This document shows, one piece after another, positions 8,225-19,300 of a stretch of 64,000 bases of DNA (position 1 is its first letter; each line of letters opens with the position of its first letter). A program made the position numbers and the translations under genes. The notes under the pieces were generated by a model that did not search any database, was not told where the DNA came from, and was given only the letters and a program-made list of their open reading frames with translations. The DNA lies in contig CAWFMB010000017.1 in the NCBI GenBank assembly GCA_963816685.1, positions 1 to 64,000 on the forward strand, read 5' to 3'. The stretch comes from CAVYUC01 sp963816685. Lineage in GTDB: Bacteria > Bacteroidota > Bacteroidia > Bacteroidales > Prolixibacteraceae.

Positions 8225-9433
8225 ATGCTTTTATTTTCATCCATTCTGGGTGTGATTCTGTCATTAATACTCCTCTGGTTTAATGCAAGGACAAATAAAT
8301 CGACAATTTATCTTGGCGTTTTTTTCCTTTTGGTAAGCCTGTATGCCTTCTATCAGTATGTTCTGCTTGACGCAAAATCAGTATTGCTTGTTGAAATAAT
8401 GCTTACAGGTTTTGTATTGGTCACTCCCCCTCTTTACCTGATTGGTCCTTCGTTGTACTGGTATGTCCGAAGTACTCTTACCGATAACTTTAAGCTTAAA
8501 AAGCAGGATATCTGGCACCTGTTGCCGGTGTTTATCTTTTTTATTGCCTCTGTTGAATACGCTTTTGTTCCGTTTGCTGAAAAAGCAGAAGCAGCACATG
8601 CAGTAGTGAATGATATTGGATACATGCAATCCTACAAAGCCACCTTTCTTTCGGAGATTTTTCCTCCTGCAGCAGTTTTTCTGAGCCGGCCAATCCTTGT
8701 AATTGTATACACAATCTGGTCGGGAGTTTTACTGTTTCGGTATTCATACCAAAAAAAGGTGGCAGATGTGATATCGGGACAGCAGTTTATGAAAATCTGG
8801 ATAAGTATTCTTTTAATTTCACTTTTCCTGTTGGTAGTTACCCAGACACTGCTCATTGGTAAAGCATTTGTCATGCATTTTTCTGAACTGGCTTTTACGC
8901 TGAATGTGCTCCGGGTCATAACAGTAATTGCATTATTTGTATTACTCATTTCGCCTTTCTTTTTTCCGGCAATCCTGTATGGGCTTCCACGAATTCCAAT
9001 TCAGCCGGTACCATTGGTTAAAACAGAGCCAATCACCTGCGCAGCGGAAAAGGAAGAAAAATCTTCACCAATCCATCTCGAAAATAATTACCTGCAATGC
9101 ATTGCTGAACAGATTGATTCATACATGGAAAATCATGAACCATACCTTCAGCCTGGTTTCAATATCAATCAACTTTCAGTTGAGACAAATATTCCGGTCC
9201 ATCACCTTGGATATTATTTCAGGGAGGTAAAAAAAGAATCGTTTACCGATTACCGCAACCGGTGGCGGGTAGAACATGCAAAGAAACTAATTGCCGGGGG
9301 AAGAATGAGTGAACTCACTCTTGAAGCAATCGCCGAATTATCGGGTTTCTCAAACCGCAATTCATTCCGTACCACTTTTCAGCGTGTGGAGGGAGTTCCG
9401 CCCAGCGCTTTTGCAACACGCTTAAAAGGTTGA
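8225..9433 (+). CDS. Membrane-anchored AraC-family transcriptional regulator
   Basis: The 402-residue protein has an N-terminal half of six or seven hydrophobic segments (residues 1-250, from LLFSSILGVILSLILLW to the FVLLISPFFFPAIL segment) and a C-terminal AraC/XylS double helix-turn-helix (about 290-400). The DNA-binding part shows FNINQLSVETNIPVHHL in the first HTH and the signature LEAIAELSGFSNRNSFRTTF in the second. This layout is common in Bacteroidota regulators that sense a signal at the membrane while binding DNA. It follows the glycosidase cluster on the same strand and could control it. The start is the only ATG before the first hydrophobic segment. Confidence 0.85.
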   Translation: MLLFSSILGVILSLILLWFNARTNKSTIYLGVFFLLVSLYAFYQYVLLDAKSVLLVEIMLTGFVLVTPPLYLIGPSLYWYVRSTLTDNFKLKKQDIWHLLPVFIFFIASVEYAFVPFAEKAEAAHAVVNDIGYMQSYKATFLSEIFPPAAVFLSRPILVIVYTIWSGVLLFRYSYQKKVADVISGQQFMKIWISILLISLFLLVVTQTLLIGKAFVMHFSELAFTLNVLRVITVIALFVLLISPFFFPAILYGLPRIPIQPVPLVKTEPITCAAEKEEKSSPIHLENNYLQCIAEQIDSYMENHEPYLQPGFNINQLSVETNIPVHHLGYYFREVKKESFTDYRNRWRVEHAKKLIAGGRMSELTLEAIAELSGFSNRNSFRTTFQRVEGVPPSAFATRLKG

Positions 9434-9479
9434 TGTCGGACTTCAGGTACCGGGATGACAGGATTGTCTGATTTAAACA

Positions 9480-9640
9480 TAATCGAACAGACACAAGACA
9501 CAAGATGAACAGACACAAGACCCAGGACAAATAGACATTAGACCAACAGACAAGATACAAGATGAACAGATACAAAACCAATAGACCAGGACCTAAGACA
9601 AGACAACAGATAAAAGAAGAAGGACGACAACACGAAAAGA
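9480..9640. repeat. Degenerate ACAAGA/AACAGAC-rich microrepeat
   Basis: This stretch is strongly biased to A, C and G on the plus strand and made of imperfect copies of AGACACAAGA, GATGAACAGA and AATAGACCA-like words. The clearest pair is AACAGACACAAGACACAAGA near 9483 and AACAGACACAAGACCCAGGA near 9509. It shows no regular unit and codes for nothing recognisable. Confidence 0.5.
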
Positions 9641-9706
9641 AGATCCTTTTGGAGAAGGGATTCTTTGAAACACAGGGCAAAACTCCCTGACATCGGGGTC
9701 ATTTAA

Positions 9707-10003
9707 GAGAAACAGACATTAAGTTCACATCAACCTGATGCTGCCTTATATTATTCCCATTTCTACATGGCCATGAATTATTCAGCAATGGGTGAAAAAG
9801 AAAAAGCACTGGCTTACCTGAAGGAACTTAACCATAAAAAAAACATATCCCGGTATATCACCATTTACATGCAAAGTTACCCTATGTTCGACAACATCCG
9901 CAATGAACCTGGATTCATAGAGCTGACAAAGGATTTTGAAGCAAAATACAGGAAGGAACATAACAGGATTGCTGCATTGTTAAGGGAGAAAGAAGAAATC
10001 TGA
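9707..10003 (+). pseudogene. C-terminal remnant of a TPR-containing protein
   Basis: The frame has no upstream stop between 9707 and the ATG at 9767, and the residues before that ATG (DAALYYSHFY) continue the helical pattern of the protein, so the ATG is internal. The text MNYSAMGEKEKALAYLKEL is a TPR helix pair, followed by a basic amphipathic tail. Such sequences are the C-terminal ends of long TPR regulators or cyclase-like proteins in Bacteroidota. A stop codon at 9704 and the microrepeat just upstream show that the rest is gone. It is most likely decayed, though expression of a 78-residue peptide cannot be excluded. Confidence 0.6.
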
Positions 10004-10361
10004 CTATCGGAAAACAGTTCTTCAAACTATACCAATGACTGATTTCAAGTCTTGCAATATTGGTACATAGTCCATAAAAAATAGCTGTTATATCATGATA
10101 CATATCCATTTTCAGATTCTCAGATTATCGGATTAACGCATTATCTCATTTTCAATTTATCAGTTTGGCAATTTTATCAATTTAGAGATACGTCCAGATT
10201 ATTATTGTCAGGCAGTGTTATTCCTGCACTGCAAAATTCCTTTGCATCATTTTCATAAAAACGATGCACGGCCAACCCTGAATTTCTTTTCCAGCCGCTT
10301 GTTTGTCCATAATTTTCATCACTGAAAAAACTGGTATCAATAATATTTAAAGCGCACCGTC
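10004..10361. other. Intergenic region before the giant T9SS gene
   Basis: These 358 bases hold no credible gene. Two short inverted repeats are visible: GCAGTG/CACTGC near 10212-10232 and TGCATC/GATGCA near 10243-10269. Either could form a weak hairpin; no promoter with both consensus boxes was found. Confidence 0.4.
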
Positions 10362-13300
10362 ATGAAAAATCTTTACACCTTTTATTTGCCTTGTTTTCCT
10401 CATTTCAGAAATCAAAAAGTACAACAAATCTACGCGACTTCAGTCATCGATACGATGGACAATCCCTCAAAGGAATCAGTTAAATTAAAAATTGAACACA
10501 TGAAAACTGCAGTTTCACCTTCATCAGAGAACTTGTTTAATAAACCATCCGGAGTGAGGAATTTCAGTACTCCACAGCGAGGAATAATTTCCATAAACCA
10601 GTTAAAAAGGCTGGTATTGCCACTGGCAATGCTCCTTACTGTAATGTTGGGGTTTAGTCTGCAGGGATTTAGCGCCGCAAACACCTGGATTGGACCCGCA
10701 GGTGGTAATTGGAATACGGCTTCTTACTGGACAATTCATTTGCCAGTTTCCACAGATGCAGTTGTAATACCGGAAAACAGCAGTGTAGTAATTTCGGGAA
10801 CTGCAGAATGTAACAACCTGACCATTTATGCAGGTGCAACAGTTACAAATAATGGCACATTATCTATAGGAAATTTATTAAGCGGTGCAGGTACTTTTAT
10901 AAATGGTACATCTGCTGTTTTGAATGTCGGCGGAGATGTCACCATCACAACGCTGACGACTACCGCTGTCGGTAATATTGTTAATTATAACGGCGCCGGG
11001 GCACAATCTGTCAAAGGAACAACATACTGTAATCTGACGATTTCAGGAAATGGAACAAAGAGCCTTTCCGGAATTACAGGAGCAAGCGGTATTTTAACAG
11101 TAAAAGCAGGTACCGAATTGGCTTTAGGTTCTTATTCTCTGGGAGAAACCGCACCTGCCACAGGTATCGTTCTCGAATGTGGAGCGTCTTCGGAAGGCTC
11201 AGTTATTTCAGGATCAACAGGAACTTTGTATCTTGGTTATAATGCAACTGGCGATAATGTAACCGTTAATAATACCGGAACCGGGAATAACGGAGCAATA
11301 ATTTCCTGCCCGGTAGTTCTGGGTGCAACCGGACGAATTTTTACTATAGCCGATGATGGCACATCTGCAACCGATCTTATGGTCAGCGGTTTGATAAGTG
11401 GCGCAACCAGCATTTACAAATATGGTGCAGGTACTATGCTGTTTTCGGGACTTAACACTTACACCGGGAATACAATTATTTCTGCAGGAACGCTCAAACT
11501 GGGTTCTGCCGGCGACGGTTCCAACTCTCCTTTAGGTCAGGCAGCTACTTCATATACTGCTGTTATTTCAGGAGGAGTATTGGACCTGAACGGATTCACT
11601 TTATCCACTGCAGAACTATTATGGCTATATGGGACAGGCATTTCAAACGGGGGAGCATTAATTAACAGTTCAAATAATGCGGTAACATACAATGGTGAGA
11701 TTAATCTCCGGGAAGCTTGCACTATTGGCGCTACAGGAAACATCATAGTTTCAGGTACAATTTCTCAATCGTTTTCCGCCAGATCCCTGACAAAGGTCGG
11801 TTCAGGTAAATTAATCTTCGCTGCAAACAATACTTTTTCAGGAGGTTTAAACATTTCCGAAGGAACGGTTGAATTAGACGCTGCCGATGTGATCGTAAGC
11901 CAAATGATAACTTTTAAAGGAGGAACCTTTAGCACGGGCACATCTGCCGGATTCAATGAAACCACCGGTATTCTAAATTTAACCGACAACTCAACAATTC
12001 ATTTGGGAACCGGAGCGCATTCCTTACACTTTTCAGCAAGTAACGGAGCAAGCTGGACCGCCAACAAAACCTTGACTATCACTGGATGGGAAGGCACACC
12101 CGGTTCATCAGGCACTGCGGGGAAAATATATTTTGGAGCTTCAACAGGCACTTTAACCGCAGCACAATTGTCTCAGGTCTCTTTTGAAGGATATCCCGGA
12201 ATACCGGTACTGCTAAATACAGGTGAGCTGGTTCCGCAGGTTGCTTCTACTGTTCTGGCAATTTCAGGAACTGCAGATAATGGATTTTCATGTATTGGCG
12301 GATCGGCAGAACCGGTTACTTATACCATAACCAACACGGGTTCGTTAGCAGCCGAAGGCATTTCTGTGGATTCGGATAACACCGAGTTTGTAGTGAGCAA
12401 TCTCTCCTCAACGACGATTGCCGCAAACGGGGGCACTGCTACCTGTCAGGTTACTTTCACTCCCTTGTCTGTTGGAGCGCGTAGCGCAACCATAATGGTT
12501 ACAAGCACGACTGCCGGCGCCAATTCGCCTGTAAGCTCATTAACGGGAACCGGAACTACCTCCGGCACCTGGCTTGGCCTGACAAGTACAGACTGGAATA
12601 CTGAATCCAACTGGTGTGGAGGCATTCCTACAGCTACTACAAACGTTGTAATTTTTTCGGGAACACTCAATAGTCCAGTCATCAGTTCCACAGCCGAATG
12701 CAACAGTTTAACCATCAATTCAGGAGCAAGCGTTACCAATAACAGCACATTAATTATTGGTACCTCACTGAGTGGTACAGGCGAAATGATTAACAGTGCA
12801 TCAGCTGTTCTGAATATTGGCGAAGAAGCCACCATCACAACGCTGACAGCAACCGCTGCCGGTAATACCGTGAATTATAATAAGACAGGAGCACAAACAG
12901 TCAAAGCAACTACTTATTCCAATCTGACAATTTCGGGCAGTGGCACAAAAACCCTTGCCGGAAATACAGATGCCAATGGTATTCTAATCGTAAAAGCCGG
13001 TAATGAATTGGCTCTAGGGACCTATTCATTCGGAGCAACCATTCCTCCATATCAAATCAACCTTGAATGTGGAGCTTCTGAAGGATCATTTATTTCAGGA
13101 ACTGGAAGCTTGAATTTAGGTTATCTCAATGGAAACGATAATTTGTTGGTTAATAACGATGCAACCGGAACCTACGGAGCAACAATTTCCTGTCCGTTGG
13201 TTTTGACTACATCCTTAGGTGGAGAATTTACTGTAGCTGATGATGGTACCCAGGCAACAGATCTTGCGATAAGCGGCGTGATAAGCAGTACCGCCAAGAT

Positions 13301-16300
13301 TTCCAAATACGGCCAGGGAACCCTGTTGCTTTCAGGTGAAAATACATTTTCTGATATCGTTTTTATTGTTGAAGGTACGATTAAAGTTGGAGCGGAAGGC
13401 AACGGAACATATTCACCTTTAGGTAGTGATACGGGAGGATTTACAGGCGGGACCTGGATACAGGAAGGAGGAGTATTAGATTTGAACGGAGTCACTCTGT
13501 CTACCAATGAACCTTTATTATTAAACGAAACTGGCAATCTAAATGCCGGGGCATTAATTAACAGTTCGCCTGAACCGGTAAGCTATGGTGGTATTATTTA
13601 TCTCAGTTCAACGTCAAGCTATTCCGGCAGTATAGGTACAAAGGGAAATATCACAAAAGTTAATATGCCTATTCAGGATTTCTCCGGAGGAGGACATTTA
13701 TTGATCAAAGTCGGTGAAGGTAAACTTATCTTAAATGCGACAACTTCTACATTAGCCGGAATGAAAATTACAACCGGAACAGTTGAGTTGGCTGCAAGTT
13801 ATCGTATTGATGCTGCGGAACCAATGATTCTGAACGGAGGAACTTTCAGTACCGGAGCCTCAACCGGATTTGATGAAACAGCCGGTACCCTTACAATAAC
13901 CGACAATTCAATCATGCATCTGGGAACCGGAACTCATGCTTTACACTTTTCAGCAAGCAACGGTGTCAGTTGGACAGCAGGCAAAACCCTTACAATTAAA
14001 GGCTGGGAAGGAACTTCCGGTTCATCAGGCACTGCCGGTAAAATATATTTCGGAAATACAGCGGCCACCTTAACTACTGCTCAATTATCTCAAATCACTT
14101 TCGAAGGAAAGGGAGGAAGTGCAATGTTGTTAAGTGATGGTGAACTTGTGCCACAAGCCGGCTCTGCTGTGCTTGCAATATCAGGGAATACCGACCATGG
14201 GAGTACATGTGTTAACGAATCTGCTACCCCGATTACCTACACGATTACAAACACAGGGACAGCAGCCGCAGAAGAAGTTTCAGTCGTTTCTGATAATACT
14301 GAATTTGCAATAAGCAATATTTCTTCAACAACGATTGCTGCAGACGGTGGAACAGCAACCTGCGACGTTACCTTCACTCCTGCTGCGGCCGGGGCGCGCA
14401 ATGCAACCATTACAGTTTCAAGTACAACTTCCGGTGCCAATTCACCAACAAGTTCTGTAACAGGAACAGGCATTGGCAATCCTGTTGCCACAGCTCCGGC
14501 AGCTGGCGATGGGTCAGAAGTTAATCCTTACGAGATAGCCACACTCGAAAACCTTTACTGGATAGCAGCTTCTGATGATGAAGTTGCCTCACCTTCACAG
14601 GCTATGCGTTTTAGAGCCTTTTATATTCAAACTGCAGATATTGATGCATCTTCCACAGCGGATTGGTGCACAGGGGGCTGGACTCCAATAGGATATGATT
14701 ATAATCATTTTTTTTCTGGCAGCTATGATGGACAGGGCCATATTATATCCGGACTTCATATAGTAAATCCCGCAGCGGTGGGTTTTGGGTTATTCGGCAT
14801 TTCGGAAGAAGCAGAATTCCGGAACCTGGGTTTAACGGATGTTAATATAAACACTACAGGCAAGTCGGGAGCAACCGGTGCTCTTTTAGGAAGAGCTCAA
14901 TGGGGTCCTGTGTTGATCTATAAATGCTACAGTACAGGAGTTGTAAATGGGAATGATAACATAGGAGGATTGACAGGACTTATTCAAATTAAGTGTGAGA
15001 TAGTTGAAAGCTACAGCACTTGTGATGTAAATGGCAATAAAAATGTTGGTGGACTGATTGGTAATGCTATCAACTATTGCATGATTATTAACAGTTTTCA
15101 TACTACCGGAATGGTAAAAGGAAACAGCTATACCGGAGGTTTGGTTGGAAATAATGCTGGTGGATGTCTGATATCAAAATGTTATAGCACAGGCGAAGTA
15201 ACAGGTAATAGTTATACAGGCGGTCTGGTGGGATACAACGAATATGAATCTGCCATTACAAACTGTTACAGCCGATGTAATGTTTCAAGCATTTCAGTGA
15301 TAAATTATTGTGGAGGGCTGGTTGGATTTAATACCAGAAGTTCTTATATAAACAATTCGTATAGCACCGGATGGGTGAAAGCATTAATGGGTGGACTGGT
15401 TGGAGGCCAGGATGAAGGAGCGGGTACAACCAATTCTTATTGGGATGAAATGACATCGGGAACAACCACAAGTGCCGGCGGTAATCCCAAAACCACCGCG
15501 GAAATGAAAACTCAATCAACCTTTACCGACTGGGATTTTACAACCATCTGGGGAATAAATACCACTAACAATGATGGATATCCGCACCTGTTGCCAGCAC
15601 CCGAATGTACAAATGGAACTCTGACTTTGTTATCGGGACCCGAAATTCAAACCCTTTGTGCCTCCTATACTCCCATTACCAACATTGTGTACCTTGTTGG
15701 CGGCGGAGCTACAGGGGCAGATGCATTCAATTTAATACCCGGAGTATCGGGAAGTTATGATCCGATAAAGAAAACTTATACGATAAGTGGTTCACCAATA
15801 AATGAGCTTTCTTACAGTTATATATTATCCACAACAGGCACCTATTGTAAGGGATCAACAGCAACTGCAACAGGGAGGATTTCAGTCAATACAAACCCTG
15901 AAATAAGAATTAGTGGAAACAATAGTCCCATTTGTAGTGGTGAAAATGCCGAATTCTACCTGGAAGGAACTCCCGGCGCTGAGGTTGTGTGCAGCATTGA
16001 CTATGTTGGAGGTACATTAAACAGGACCGTAAGGCTGAATGGAGAAGGTACTGCAACAGTAATGGCAGAGGATGTTACAGATGATGTGACCCTGAAATCT
16101 GTAAGTATCTGCAACAATGTTATGGAAGAAACTTCTGCCGTTGAAGTCGTCACACCTGCGGTATCCATAGAAGGTGTTCACATTGCTTGTACATCAGCAA
16201 CACTGACATCAGTAACAGATGCTTCTGAACCTGATTATGCCTGGTATAAAGCTGGAAGTGAACAATCTATAGGAGAAGGTCCAACTCTTACAGTGACGGA

Positions 16301-19300
16301 ATCGGGAGATTATGGGCTTGTTGTTACAGATGCCAACGGATGTATGAATTTTTCCGGATTATTCACCGTAAATTTTGTTGATCCACCTGTCGTTAGCATT
16401 ACCGGCTCTTCAACAATTTATGCAGGTGAAACTGCAACTTTAAGTCCTGCTACCGGTGGAACCTGGACCAGCAGCAATATTGATGTTGCTGCAGTTACTG
16501 ATGACGGTGTTGTTACCTGTGTTGCTGCAGGAACAGCAATCTTTACATTTACCGACGCAACCACCGGCTGCACTGCAACAACGGGAGAAATAACAGTGAC
16601 AGATGATTCCTACACAAATACGCAGACATTTACAACTAATGGTACTTTTACTATACCAGACGGAGTCACTGCGGTAAATATCAAAGCCTGGGGTGGCGGT
16701 GGTGGCGGAAGCTACAGATATGAGACAGATGATACGGATCCTGAAAACATGATTTATGGTCCTGGTGCCGGCGGCGGCGGAGGTGGATTCTGCGGAGGAA
16801 CCATTAATGTTACACCCGGTGAAATTTTAGACATCACTGTGGGTACAGGCGGTTATGGTGGAAATGACCTTGATACCGAAGGCAGTACAGGAGGGGATTC
16901 AGAGGTAAGAGATTATTCAGGGACCTGGTGGATAACTGCATTTGGCGGGAGTGGTGGCTATATAGTATCAGAAGGAGCCGAAGGTGGATCAGGCGGTAAT
17001 GGAAACTATTATCCTATTACACTTAATATTACCACTTATAATGGAGGAAACGGTTCGGCTGGAGTACTATCTGAAAATGGCGTAGGCTACGGAGGCGGAG
17101 GCGGAGGTGGCGCAGGCGACTCCCAGAATGGATCAGATGCTGGTAATGAAACCGGAGGTGCAGGTGGAACTAATTTTGGTGGTAATGGAGGAGACTATGG
17201 CAGCGATGGTATTGCTTATGGAGGTGGCGGCGGCGGAAACAACAATGAGAATTATTCATCTTCTGGCAATGGCGCCAATGGTGCAGTAATTATCGAATGG
17301 ACATTAGGCACTTGTACTCCGCCTGTTCCAACCTTTGCTGAATCGCCTTCTTCTCCGCAATGTATAGATAACGATGTTACCTATACAACACAGCCGGATA
17401 AAACCAATTATGTATGGAATATTCCGGGAACAGAAAATACAGATTATGAAATTAGTTCCGGTGGAACAAGTTTGGATAATACAGTTACATTAATCTGGCT
17501 CACCGAAGGAAGCAAAACGGTAACTGTAAATTACACTGAAGACTGCGAAGGGGTAACACCGGCAAGTTCAACAATAATTGTTAATCCGCTTCCTGTTGTA
17601 AACATTTTGGGTAACACTGAAATAAATGTTGGTGAAACAACCTTGTTGAGTCCGGTAACCGGCGGAGCATGGACGAGCAGCAATACAAATATTGCTGCCG
17701 TTACTGATGCAGGCGATGTAACCGGTGTTGCAGAAGGGACAGCAACATTCACATTTACTGATGCAACAACAGGTTGCAGTTCAATAACAGAATCGATCAC
17801 CGTTCACCCGGAAGCTTGCACCGGCTATGCCGTTGCAGTTCAGAGTGAATCAGGGTATGTAGTTTCAGCTTCCAATGCCATTGGCGCTTTCGATGGTCAA
17901 GTGGCATCTATGGGTAATGGATCCAGTTTAACTTTAGACCTTACCGGTAGCAGTATAACTATAGGTACGATAATTGATCTGAGATTATACAGTCAGCTAT
18001 ATGAAGGAGATCATGTAATCCACCTGTACAGATCACCGGATGGATCAACATGGACTCCAATTACTGAAGGAGGGATTTTAATCTGGTTTAATACCCCACT
18101 GAATTACCCGCTGGAGGTTACAGAGGATACCCGTTATTTAAAAATTGAAAATTCCAGTCAAAATATATGGCTGTACATAGAAGGGGTTTCATACAAATAT
18201 ACCTGTACAGATTGTTCCGAAGGAATCCTGACTTTGACCACAGAAAACGATGTGCAGCCGGTTTGCCAGGATGCTGCCATAAATGATATAATATATTCAG
18301 TTGAAGGCGGAGCCACGGGAGCAGAAGCAACAGGGTTACCCGCAGATATAACCGGTAATTACAATAACGGAACTTTTACCATCAGCGGGACAACTGCTAT
18401 TGCAGGTGTTTACAACTACACAATTACCACATCAGGTTCGTCGCCCTGCCCCGAAGCAACAGCCAGCGGCACCATTACAGTAAATGAACTGCCGGCTGCC
18501 GGCATAACCGGCGAGTCGACCATCTTTGCAGGTGAAACAACCTCGTTGAGTCCGGTAACCGGTGGAGCATGGACGAGCAGCAATACAAATATTGCTACCG
18601 TTACTGATGCAGGCGATGTAACCGGTGTTGCAGAAGGGACAGCAACATTCACATTTACTGATGCAACAACAGGTTGCAGTTCAATAACAGAATCGATCAC
18701 CGTTCACCCGGAAGCTTGTACCGGCTATGCCGTTGCAGTGCAGGGTGAATCAGGGTATGTAGTTTCAGCTTCCAATGCCGTTGGCGCTTTCGATGGTCAA
18801 GTAGCATCTATGGGTAATGGATCCAGTTTAACTTTAGACCTTACCGGTAGCAGTATAACTATAGGTACGATAATTGATCTGAGATTATACAGTCAGCTAT
18901 ATGAAGGAGATCATGTAATCCACCTGTACAGATCACCGGATGGATCAACATGGACTCCAATTACTGAAGGAGGGATTTTAATCTGGTTCAATACTCCACT
19001 GAATTACCCGCTGGAAGTAACTGAGGATACGCGTTATTTGAAAATTGAAAATTCTTATCAAAATATTTGGCTGTACATAGAAGGGGTTTCATATAAATAT
19101 TCCTGTACAGTGTGTTCCGAAGGAACCCTGACTTTGGCCACAGGAAAAGATGTTCAGTCTGTTTGCCGTGATGCTGCCATTAATGATATAGTGTATTCTG
19201 TTGGAGGTGGTGCAGCAAGTTCAAAAGTAACAGGATTACCCGCAGGTATTACAGGGAATTACAGCAGTGGAACGTTTACTATCAGTGGTACACCAACTAT

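Noticed and set aside
9315..9680. Minus-strand frame with many leucine, cysteine and serine codons
   Set aside because: It overlaps the AraC gene 3' end and the ACAAGA microrepeat, whose complement codes low-complexity residues.
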